Positions 1 through 5,623 of a stretch of DNA of 12,492 bases are shown here, in pieces. Under the pieces are notes generated by a model. It saw only the letters and a list, made by a program, of their open reading frames with translations. It searched no databases and was not told the origin of the DNA. Source of the stretch: an uncultured Alphaproteobacteria bacterium (GTDB lineage: Bacteria > Pseudomonadota > Alphaproteobacteria > Rs-D84); the NCBI GenBank assembly GCA_904502095.1, contig CAJGDG010000020.1:1-12492 (forward strand), given 5' to 3'. The first letter of the stretch is position 1. Each line of letters begins with the position of its first letter. Position numbers and translations under genes: made by a program.

Positions 1-14
1 TTCATTATTTGCAT

Positions 15-50
15 GATGACCTAGGTTCCACGGTCAAGCCGTGGAATGAC
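15..50 (+). repeat. Palindromic repeat unit 1
   Basis: Perfect 8-bp stem TTCCACGG (26-33) with CCGTGGAA (39-46) around the loop TCAAG. It is bordered by GATGACC on the left and TGAC on the right. Its core is identical to the unit at 167-198. Confidence 0.85.
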
Positions 51-110
51 AGAGTTTTTAAGTTTTTTTACAAAAAAATTTTAAAATTATATATGGAAGT
101 TCTTTCTTTT

Positions 111-142
111 GTCATCCTGGGGCTTGACCCCAGGACCCAGGT
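111..142 (-). repeat. Palindromic repeat unit 2, inverted
   Basis: Stem TCCTGGGG (115-122) with CCCCAGGA (128-135) around the loop CTTGA, opposite in orientation to units 1, 3 and 5. The arm differs from unit 1 but still pairs perfectly, so the two arms have changed together. Confidence 0.8.
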
Positions 143-166
143 TGTTTATGCAAATAAGAATTATTT

Positions 167-198
167 ACCTAGGTTCCACGGTCAAGCCGTGGAATGAC
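167..198 (+). repeat. Palindromic repeat unit 3
   Basis: Same stem as unit 1: TTCCACGG (174-181) pairs with CCGTGGAA (187-194). It runs straight into the tail of an inverted unit (CCCCAGG at 205-211) that has no hairpin of its own, which suggests recombination between copies. Confidence 0.8.
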
Positions 199-229
199 CA
201 CAGGCCCCAGGTAATATTTCAATCAATTT

Positions 230-260
230 GTCATCCTGTGGCTTGACTTTCATACCCAGG
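230..260 (-). repeat. Decayed palindromic repeat unit 4
   Basis: It keeps the GTCATCC start (230-236), CTTGAC in the centre and the ACCCAGG end. The arms CCTGTGG and CTTTCAT no longer pair. It reads as an eroded copy. Confidence 0.65.
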
Positions 261-280
261 TAATATTTCATTATTTGCAT

Positions 281-316
281 GATGACCTGGGTTCTGGGGT
301 CAAGCCCCAGAATGAC
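281..316 (+). repeat. Palindromic repeat unit 5
   Basis: Stem TTCTGGGG (292-299) with CCCCAGAA (305-312) around TCAAG, flanked by GATGACC and TGAC as in unit 1. The arm matches the variant seen in unit 2. Confidence 0.8.
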
Positions 317-351
317 ACTACTTCGACACTACTTCGCCAAGGCTTTGAAGT
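315..351. repeat. 11-bp tandem duplication and small hairpin
   Basis: ACACTACTTCG occurs twice in tandem (315-325 and 326-336). The second copy runs into an imperfect hairpin: ACTTCGCC (331-338) can pair with GGC (341-343) and GAAGT (347-351), with TTT bulged. It looks like a second type of repeat joined to the palindromic cluster. Confidence 0.55.
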
Positions 352-405
352 GCGGGCGGGGAAAAAGAAAAAATCGTAAAAAATTATAAAAAATAAATTT
401 GGCTA

Positions 406-435
406 TTGACCTGATTGTGCATTTTTTGATATTAT
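406..435 (+). promoter_or_regulatory. Predicted promoter for the small secreted protein
   Basis: TTGACC (406-411) and TATTAT (430-435) are 18 bp apart, giving a start near 442 and a leader of about 26 nt. A purine-rich AGAGAGAA (453-460) precedes the ATG at 468. Confidence 0.55.
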
Positions 436-467
436 TATATCAGTAGAGATTTAGAGAGAAATTAGTA

Positions 468-734
468 ATGAAGAAAATTGCAATTATTTCTTTGTTTTTA
501 GCGGTTTTTTCAACTGTATCGCATGCTGCAATGACCAGCAAGGGTTATGTCGATGCCGGATTGAATACAAGACAGGAAAAAATTGTTAACTCTGATACAA
601 TTGTTGTTGATGAAAATGATAAGACCAAGTTAAAGGCTGTGGCTGCAACGCGCGATACCGCCGGGGTTGTAAAGTTTGGTGAAATTCCTGTTGGACAGAC
701 CGGTGATACGGTTGCAACAATTTGGGTTGAATAA
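468..734 (+). CDS. Small secreted protein with tail-fibre-like sequence
   Basis: The product is 88 residues. Residues 1-20 form a classic signal peptide (KK, then a hydrophobic core, ending SHA before AMTSKGY), so the mature chain of about 68 residues should be exported. The mature part starts TSKGYVDAGLNTRQEKI and later has ATRDTAGVVKFGEIPVG. These resemble the KxYVDxxLxxKQDK and AGVVKxG segments found in phage tail-fibre and trimeric surface proteins; that is a resemblance, not an assigned domain. It has no cysteines and no membrane segment after the signal. It is transcribed alone, with its own promoter and terminator. The chain is very short for a fibre protein, so it may be the front end of a larger ancestral surface protein or a free-standing small secreted protein. 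The function is unknown. Confidence 0.75.
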   Translation: MKKIAIISLFLAVFSTVSHAAMTSKGYVDAGLNTRQEKIVNSDTIVVDENDKTKLKAVAATRDTAGVVKFGEIPVGQTGDTVATIWVE

Positions 735-751
735 TTTTTATTACGGTTTGA

Positions 752-780
752 AAAAATCCTGCGGTCGCAGGATTTTTGTT
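752..780. terminator. Bidirectional intrinsic terminator
   Basis: Stem TCCTGC (757-762) with GCAGGA (767-772) around GGTC, extended by A5 on the left and T5 on the right. It can end transcription from both sides; the stop codon of the minus-strand gene begins at 782 and touches it. Confidence 0.85.
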
Positions 781-1355
781 TAAAACAAACCAATCAGGCA
801 TATTCCCAGTACTGCGGCAATAATTGCGCCAATTGTTAATGGCCAGAAATATTTCTTTACAATTGCGTTCGCTTGTTCTTGGAAAAAGTACAGTAATGTT
901 GCAATTATCGCAAAGCGGCCTGTGCGGAATATCGCAGATACTGCCAAAAATAACAGCATCGGATATCCAATAAAGCCCAACCATATTGCCAATAACTTGT
1001 ACGGTATTGGTGTGACCGCAGTTAATACGATAATTAATATACCGTATTTTGAAAACATTGGTTTTATCGTAGATTCAATTAACGCAGGGTTTGAAAATGT
1101 TTCAATTAACCAAACACCAACCGAATCGTATAACCATAATCCAATCATATATGCAATGGCGCCACCAACAATTGACCCCAGTGATGCTGCAACTGTAATA
1201 GGCAGGGCGCGACGCTTGTTCGCGATAATTGGTGGGGTCATGAAAACTTCGGGTGGAATAAATAAAAATATAGATTCGCATATGGTCAGAAAAAATACCA
1301 ACCATGAATATCCGCGTGATTCTGATTTTTTTAATATAAATTCTGAAAATTTCAT
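780..1355 (-). CDS. DedA/YqaA-type VTT-domain membrane protein
   Basis: This 191-residue polytopic inner-membrane protein has hydrophobic segments at about 17-38, 52-78, 104-128, 132-157 and 168-190. The segment ESIFLFIPPEVFMTPP (27-42), the glycine-rich GSIVGGAIAYMIG (60-72), TPIPYK (115-120) and FRTGRF (143-148) match the layout of the SNARE-associated/VTT fold of the DedA and YqaA groups. Length and the lack of a large soluble domain fit YqaA better than longer DedA proteins. Some VTT relatives carry undecaprenyl phosphate or phospholipids across the membrane, but nothing here fixes the substrate. A good ribosome site, AGGGGAA (complement of about 1359-1365), supports the start. It is transcribed leftward from a promoter shared symmetrically with rbfA. 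Confidence 0.8.
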   Translation of the reverse strand: MKFSEFILKKSESRGYSWLVFFLTICESIFLFIPPEVFMTPPIIANKRRALPITVAASLGSIVGGAIAYMIGLWLYDSVGVWLIETFSNPALIESTIKPMFSKYGILIIVLTAVTPIPYKLLAIWLGFIGYPMLLFLAVSAIFRTGRFAIIATLLYFFQEQANAIVKKYFWPLTIGAIIAAVLGICLIGLF

Positions 1356-1381
1356 ATTTTCCCCTGTGAAAAATTTACTTG

Positions 1382-1411
1382 ATTGTAATTTAAAATTTTA
1401 TACTTTACAAT
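1382..1411. promoter_or_regulatory. Symmetric divergent promoter between the YqaA-like gene and rbfA
   Basis: ATTGTAA (1382-1388) and TTACAAT (1405-1411) form an exact inverted repeat. Read rightward this gives TTGTAA (1383-1388), 17 bp, then TACAAT (1406-1411). Read leftward it gives TTGTAA (1410-1405), 17 bp, then TACAAT (1387-1382). Each -35 lies within the opposite -10, so the two polymerases would compete for the same DNA. Confidence 0.55.
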
Positions 1412-1444
1412 ACAATAAAATAACAAAAACAAAGATATATAAAA

Positions 1445-1795
1445 ATGCAAAAAAAACATGTGAATTCAAATCGTGGTGAACGGGTCGCGGCCAAGGTGCA
1501 AACACTGGTCGCAGAAATTCTGCGTGATAATTATGGGGACGATGCAATTATTGCTGGCGTATCATTGGTGGGGGCTGTGGCGCATGGTGGGCTGCAATTT
1601 GTGCGCTTGTTTTTCTATACTCGTAATGAAAATATCAATGCTGTGCAGAAAAGACTGGATGAAATTACACGGTCGGTGCGGTTCGAATTGGCTGCGCGTA
1701 TGAATCAAAAATATGTGCCTGATATTAAATTCCAATACGATGATACTTTGGAAAAGGCTGCGCGTATCGATGAACTGCTGAATAATTTAAAATAA
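1445..1795 (+). CDS. rbfA: Ribosome-binding factor A
   Basis: The product is 116 residues, the usual RbfA size. RbfA binds the immature 30S subunit and helps 16S rRNA 5'-end processing and late assembly. The N-terminal basic helix with RGERVAAKVQTLVAEILRD (10-28) is the RbfA opening. The central V-S-L-V-G..V....L..V+LFFYT segment (about 39-59) corresponds to the KH-like strands, and FELAARMNQKYVPDIKFQYDDTLEKAARIDELL (about 80-112 in parts) is the signature C-terminal part of the family. No Shine-Dalgarno sequence is visible before the ATG; the 30 nt upstream are A-rich. In many proteobacteria rbfA follows infB and precedes truB. Here it starts its own unit, followed 73 bp later by lepA. Confidence 0.93.
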   Translation: MQKKHVNSNRGERVAAKVQTLVAEILRDNYGDDAIIAGVSLVGAVAHGGLQFVRLFFYTRNENINAVQKRLDEITRSVRFELAARMNQKYVPDIKFQYDDTLEKAARIDELLNNLK

Positions 1796-1811
1796 TTTTT
1801 TAAAAAACGCC

Positions 1812-1840
1812 TTGCGATTGTGCAAATACTGGTTTATCAT
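1812..1840 (+). promoter_or_regulatory. Predicted lepA promoter
   Basis: TTGCGA (1812-1817) and TATCAT (1835-1840) are 17 bp apart, in the rbfA-lepA gap. No terminator hairpin is seen between the genes, so lepA may also be read through from rbfA. AGGTG (1857-1861) is a modest ribosome site before the ATG at 1869. Confidence 0.5.
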
Positions 1841-1868
1841 TGCCGCATGAAAGCATAGGTGTTTTTAT

Positions 1869-3662
1869 ATGAAGCAATCTAATATTCGTAATTTTTCAAT
1901 TGTTGCACATATCGATCATGGTAAATCAACGCTGTCAGACAGGTTGATTGAATTTACAGGTGGTCTGCAATCGCGCGAAATGAAGGCCCAGGTCTTGGAT
2001 TCTATGGATATCGAACGCGAACGCGGAATTACGATTAAGGCGCAAACTGTGCGCTTGAATTACAAGGCAAAAAATGGCGAAACTTATCAACTGAATTTGA
2101 TGGACACGCCGGGACATGTGGACTTTTCGTACGAAGTGTCGCGTTCGTTGGCCGCGTGTGAGGGGGCGCTGGTTTTGGTTGATGCAACCCAGGGGGTTCA
2201 GGCACAAACGCTGGCAAATGCGTACTTGGCGTTGGATAACGATTTGGAAATGCTGCCTGTGCTGAATAAAATCGATTTGCCATCCAGTGATGTTGCCGCT
2301 GCGCGTGAACAAATTGCAGATGTTATTGGGCTGGATGCGGGCGAAGCGTTGGCTGTGTCTGGGAAAACAGGCGATGGTGTGCCGGAACTGTTGGAAGAGA
2401 TTGTTAATAAACTGCCGCCACCACATGGCGATGAAAATGCGCCTGCACGTGCGCTGTTGGTGGATTCTTGGTATGATTCTTATCTTGGTGTTGTGATTCT
2501 GGTGCGTGTGGTTGATGGTGTGTTAAACCGTGGTCAGAAAATTAAATTTATGGCAACTGGTGCGGAATATGTTGTTGATAAAATTGGGTACTTTACACCA
2601 AAAATGGTTAATGTAGATAAACTGCATACCGGTGAAATTGGGTTTATTATTACTGGTATGAAAACAATTCATGATTGCAAGGTTGGCGATACAATTATCG
2701 ATGCAAGGGCCGAAAATGCAAATGCGTTGCCTGGGTTTAAACCGTCTGTGCCGGTGGTGTTTTCTTCTTTCTTTCCGGTCGAAGCTGACGATTATCCGAC
2801 TTTCCGTGAAAGCGCAGAAAAATTGGCGTTAAATGATGCTTCTTTTATGTTTACGGTTGAAAAGTCTTCGGCGTTGGGGTTTGGGCTGCGCTGTGGTTTC
2901 TTGGGGTTGTTGCATATGGAAATTATCAGCGAAAGATTATCGCGCGAATTTAATCTGAACTTGATTAATACTGTGCCCAGCGTGTTGTATAAAATTCATT
3001 TGCGAAATGGCGAAGTGGTTGATTTGGAAAATCCTGCAGATATGCCAGAACCAACCAGAATCGCATCTATCGAAGAACCGTGGGTGCGCGCTACGATTAT
3101 GATGCCTGATAAGTATATGGGCGGAATTATGTCTTTGTGTGCAGAGCGCCGTGGGGTTCAAGAAAATATATCTTATGTTGGGAACAGGGCAGTTTTGGTT
3201 TATCAATTGCCTTTGGCGGAAATTGTGTTCGATTTTTATGACAGGGTAAAATCTATTTCTTCGGGATATGCGTCGTTTGACTATGTTGTGTATGGTTATC
3301 AGGCGTCTGATTTGGTAAAGGTAAATATCTTGGTTAACGAAGAAAATGTAGAACCGTTGTCTTTTATGTGCCATCGGTCTTTTGCAGAAAAACGCGGTCG
3401 TCAGATTGTTGAAAAACTGAAAGATTTAATCCCAAGACACCAATTTAAAATACCGTTGCAGGCCGCAATCGGTGGAAAAATTATTGCACGAGAGACTATT
3501 GCTGCATATCGAAAAGATGTGACTGCAAAATGCTATGGGGGGGATATCACGCGTAAACGCAAGTTGCTGGAAAAACAAAAAGAAGGTAAAAAGCGTTTGC
3601 GTTCGTTCGGTAATGTAGAAATCCCACAATCTGCATTTATAAATGCGTTAAAGGTTTCTTAG
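1869..3662 (+). CDS. lepA: Elongation factor 4 (LepA), translational GTPase
   Basis: LepA is a ribosome-dependent GTPase linked to 30S biogenesis and to remobilising stalled or mistranslocated ribosomes. The 597-residue product has the full family length. The G motifs are intact: AHIDHGKST (13-21), RGIT (52-55), DTPGH (79-83) with the catalytic-type His83, and NKID (133-136). The switch region carries the LepA-type DSMDIERERGITIKAQ. Downstream are the EF-G-like domains, with LGFGLRCGFLGLLHMEI (about 335-351), and the LepA-specific C-terminal domain ending in DVTAKCYGGDITRKRKLLEKQKEGKK (in parts, about 553-578), whose basic stretch contacts the ribosome. Nothing essential is missing. It is followed after 19 bp by an unrecognised gene. 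Confidence 0.97.
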   Translation: MKQSNIRNFSIVAHIDHGKSTLSDRLIEFTGGLQSREMKAQVLDSMDIERERGITIKAQTVRLNYKAKNGETYQLNLMDTPGHVDFSYEVSRSLAACEGALVLVDATQGVQAQTLANAYLALDNDLEMLPVLNKIDLPSSDVAAAREQIADVIGLDAGEALAVSGKTGDGVPELLEEIVNKLPPPHGDENAPARALLVDSWYDSYLGVVILVRVVDGVLNRGQKIKFMATGAEYVVDKIGYFTPKMVNVDKLHTGEIGFIITGMKTIHDCKVGDTIIDARAENANALPGFKPSVPVVFSSFFPVEADDYPTFRESAEKLALNDASFMFTVEKSSALGFGLRCGFLGLLHMEIISERLSREFNLNLINTVPSVLYKIHLRNGEVVDLENPADMPEPTRIASIEEPWVRATIMMPDKYMGGIMSLCAERRGVQENISYVGNRAVLVYQLPLAEIVFDFYDRVKSISSGYASFDYVVYGYQASDLVKVNILVNEENVEPLSFMCHRSFAEKRGRQIVEKLKDLIPRHQFKIPLQAAIGGKIIARETIAAYRKDVTAKCYGGDITRKRKLLEKQKEGKKRLRSFGNVEIPQSAFINALKVS

Positions 3663-3681
3663 GGCAAAAAGGCGTAAAAAA

Positions 3682-4107
3682 ATGAGCTGGTTAAGTTATG
3701 TTTTTAAAACTTCGTTAAAACAAAAAAAACAAGATTGGGCAGATTATAAATCTGCAGAAGAAGAATGGTTTGATGCGATGCAGGCATTGTGTGCCGCGCG
3801 GTCTGGTGTTGAAAAATTGTTTGAAGAAGAAGTCGAATCTACGGAATATAATGCGTGCATTAAACGAAAAATTTTGTTTTCTCATTTGGAAAAAAGTCTG
3901 ACAGGTCGTTTGACCGGGCGTGAAATATGTACGACAGTGACTTCGCGTTGTTTGGAATTTGCGCCGATTGGTAACGAGAAGCAGTGTTCTAGATATATGT
4001 GTGAGGCTTATTATAAAAACAAGCAATATGTTGAGGCTTTGCAAAAATATAAAAAATATGAACAAGAATATAAAAATTTTTGGAAACAAAAAGTAAACCA
4101 AAAATAA
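3682..4107 (+). CDS. Unrecognised small six-cysteine protein
   Basis: The product is 141 residues and I do not recognise the family. It is strongly charged and probably mostly helical. There is no signal peptide or membrane segment. Cysteines are at 37, 59, 83, 90, 102 and 107. The C-terminal third is rich in Lys, Tyr and Glu (KYKKYEQEYKNFWKQK, 122-137) and may form an amphipathic helix or short coiled coil. It starts 19 bp after lepA with its own ribosome site (AAGGCG, about 3669-3674) and ends 21 bp before the recombinase-like gene. All three therefore probably share a transcript. Codon use resembles the neighbours. A role beside LepA is not implied by position alone. Confidence 0.7.
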   Translation: MSWLSYVFKTSLKQKKQDWADYKSAEEEWFDAMQALCAARSGVEKLFEEEVESTEYNACIKRKILFSHLEKSLTGRLTGREICTTVTSRCLEFAPIGNEKQCSRYMCEAYYKNKQYVEALQKYKKYEQEYKNFWKQKVNQK

Positions 4108-4128
4108 TAAAATCAAAAGGGGGCCAAA

Positions 4129-5136
4129 ATGGCGCACCAATTTTATTTTAATTCGTATATTTTGGACAATTTACCTGCACCAACGCGTGGGTTCGATGTC
4201 GTTCAAGATATAGAAGAACCAAGATTGCGTATGTATATTACCAGTCGTGGGGTTAAGACTTTCTTTGTTCGTAAGCGTGTTCATGGTAAAGACAAACGAA
4301 TTATTATCGGAAATTATCCTGATATAGATATCGATGCAGCGCGCGCAGCTGTTGCAAATGTTTTGGATGCGGCAAATAAAAAGATTGTGGCGCGCAGAAA
4401 AAAAATTACCTTTAAAGAATTTTTAGATTTATATTTGAAAAATAAAGTTCGCAGATCAGAAGATTCTTTTATGAAATTGGTGCGTGCAATTAATCTGCAT
4501 TTGTCCGAATTGTTTGATACAAATATCGATGCAATTTCAGAAAAAGATGTTAAAGATGTGGTCGCAAAAATTTCTGGGACTGCGATTGCGTCGCGTATGC
4601 AAGATTTAATGCAGAGTGTTTTTAATTACGCTGTTGAAATGGGATATTTAAAAAATAATCCAATTGTTGCGCTGGAAAAAATAAAACAAAATAGACGCGT
4701 GCGGCCGTTGAATAAAGATGGCTTGAAACGTTTGGTGCGCGTGATTAATGAACAAACAGACATTGTTTTGCGTGCGGCGTTTTTAATGCTGGTTTATGGG
4801 TTTGCACCGCGTTCAAAAATATTTTCTATGTCGTGGGAAGAGTTGGATTTTAATGGATATATGTGGCGTGGTATGCCTTTGACGGACAGGGCTGTTGTGT
4901 TGTTGCAGGATTTGCCCCAAGATGATGCGTGGGTGTTCCCCAGTCATGGTGGTATGCACATAATGGATCCGCGGACTTCGTGGAAACGGGTGGTGACCCA
5001 GGCAGGAATCCCCAATTTAACAATGGATGATGTACATAAATTTTTAATGCGGCAATTAGTTTGGGCGGCGGATAAAGAGGACTTGCGCAGAAATTTTAAT
5101 GCTGTATTAGATGATATTTTTTCAGAAGATTTTTAA
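4129..5136 (+). CDS. Tyrosine-recombinase-like protein without a catalytic tyrosine
   Basis: The 335-residue layout follows P4-type integrases. Residues about 34-84 look like the arm-type DNA-binding domain (FFVRKRVHGKDKRIIIGNYP, 45-64, then DAARAAVANVL). About 93-185 is the SAM-like core-binding domain (ITFKEFLDLYL, then SVFNYAVEMGYLKNNPI). About 194-315 is the catalytic fold (LVYGFAPRSKIFSMSWEELDF, 221-241 in parts; AWVFPS, 267-272). The active site is eroded. Arg228 sits at the first Arg position. The beta-hairpin carrying the usual Lys is shortened to MWRGMPLT. H303 is followed by KFL rather than xxR, and no tyrosine occurs after residue 244. Strand exchange is therefore unlikely. The frame is long and open, with an excellent ribosome site (AAAAGGGGG, 4115-4123), so it looks maintained, perhaps as a DNA-binding protein. 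It lies behind lepA in a housekeeping unit, with no tRNA target or phage genes beside it. Confidence 0.75.
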   Translation: MAHQFYFNSYILDNLPAPTRGFDVVQDIEEPRLRMYITSRGVKTFFVRKRVHGKDKRIIIGNYPDIDIDAARAAVANVLDAANKKIVARRKKITFKEFLDLYLKNKVRRSEDSFMKLVRAINLHLSELFDTNIDAISEKDVKDVVAKISGTAIASRMQDLMQSVFNYAVEMGYLKNNPIVALEKIKQNRRVRPLNKDGLKRLVRVINEQTDIVLRAAFLMLVYGFAPRSKIFSMSWEELDFNGYMWRGMPLTDRAVVLLQDLPQDDAWVFPSHGGMHIMDPRTSWKRVVTQAGIPNLTMDDVHKFLMRQLVWAADKEDLRRNFNAVLDDIFSEDF

Positions 5137-5146
5137 TGTGTGATTT

Positions 5147-5205
5147 TTGTCAATTGTTATCGTTTGTTATAATTGCTTGACAGTATTATTCGAAAATGAT
5201 AGGCT
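5147..5205 (+). promoter_or_regulatory. Two tandem predicted acpP promoters
   Basis: P1 has TTGTCA (5147-5152), a short 15-bp spacer and TATAAT (5168-5173) preceded by TGT, an extended -10. P2 has a consensus TTGACA (5177-5182), 17 bp and TAGGCT (5200-5205) preceded by TGA, again an extended -10. Starts would fall near 5180 and 5212. This fits the high expression expected for acyl carrier protein. Confidence 0.6.
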
Positions 5206-5206
5206 G

Positions 5207-5228
5207 TACCATAATGACGGTCATGGTA
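5207..5228 (+). promoter_or_regulatory. Inverted repeat at the acpP start site
   Basis: TACCAT (5207-5212) is inverted as ATGGTA (5223-5228), and inside it ATGAC (5214-5218) is inverted as GTCAT (5220-5224). It overlaps the expected P2 start. It could be a leader hairpin or an operator; the sequence does not decide. Confidence 0.35.
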
Positions 5229-5264
5229 TGGACCAGACAAATTAACTAAAACAAAGGAAAAAAA

Positions 5265-5498
5265 ATGACAACTTTTGAACAAGTAAAAAAAATCGTAGCT
5301 GATAAACTGGGCGTGCCAGAAGAAAAAGTTACAGAATCTGCAGCATTTGTTAATGATTTGGGTGCAGACAGCTTGGATGTTGTAGAATTCGTTATGGAAG
5401 TAGAAAAAGAATTTAACATCACTATTCCAGATGATGCAGCTGCAAAATTGGAAACAGTTGGTGATGCTGTTAAATATATTGAAGCAAACAAAAAATAA
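5265..5498 (+). CDS. acpP: Acyl carrier protein
   Basis: The 77-residue acidic four-helix carrier holds growing fatty acyl chains on a 4'-phosphopantetheine arm. The arm attaches to Ser36 in GADSLDVVEFVME (33-45), the canonical DSL motif. Length and sequence are typical throughout (FEQVKKIVADKLGV at the start, IPDDAAAKLETVGDAVKYIE near the end). A strong ribosome site AAAGGAAA (about 5253-5260) precedes the ATG. It has its own tandem promoters and a terminator 26 bp after the stop. The fabF gene, whose product uses this carrier, follows. Nothing is unusual. Confidence 0.98.
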   Translation: MTTFEQVKKIVADKLGVPEEKVTESAAFVNDLGADSLDVVEFVMEVEKEFNITIPDDAAAKLETVGDAVKYIEANKK

Positions 5499-5523
5499 TA
5501 TTTTTTGCTTTTGAATTTTTATG

Positions 5524-5557
5524 TCCGTCGGTATGGTTTTGACCGGCGGATTTTTTT
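5524..5557 (+). terminator. acpP terminator
   Basis: Stem TCCGTCGGT (5524-5532) with ACCGGCGGA (5542-5550), nine pairs including one G-T, loop of nine, then seven T (5551-5557). Some read-through to fabF is possible, as no strong fabF promoter is seen; a TATGAT at 5582-5587 has only a poor -35. Confidence 0.85.
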
Positions 5558-5623
5558 ACTGCAATTTTAAACAAAAACAGTTATGATATTGCTGTGTGTT
5601 AATTTTATAAAGGAATATACATA

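Larger units (their letters stand above)
1..350. repeat. Mosaic cluster of intergenic palindromic repeats
   Basis: This gene-free stretch holds four recognisable hairpin units and one decayed unit in alternating orientation. The unit reads roughly GTCATxC, an arm, CTTGA, the inverted arm, then CCxAGG. Flanks repeat too: the 22 bases at 1-22 recur exactly at 267-288, the 16 bases at 206-221 recur at 255-270, and 148-157 is an inverted copy of TTATTTGCAT. The left edge of the window cuts through the cluster. I see no credible coding sequence; a 62-codon frame at 9-197 is made of the repeats. Similar dispersed palindromes are known in alphaproteobacteria; naming a family would need a genome-wide search. 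Confidence 0.85.

Noticed and set aside
9..197. 62-codon frame on the plus strand
   Set aside because: It consists of the palindromic repeats and has no ribosome site.
1..320. Possible CRISPR array from the repeated units
   Set aside because: Units alternate in orientation, differ in their arms, have no uniform spacers, and no cas genes are present.
922..1479. 185-codon plus-strand frame
   Set aside because: It lies opposite the YqaA-like gene, runs through the divergent promoter into rbfA, and resembles no protein.
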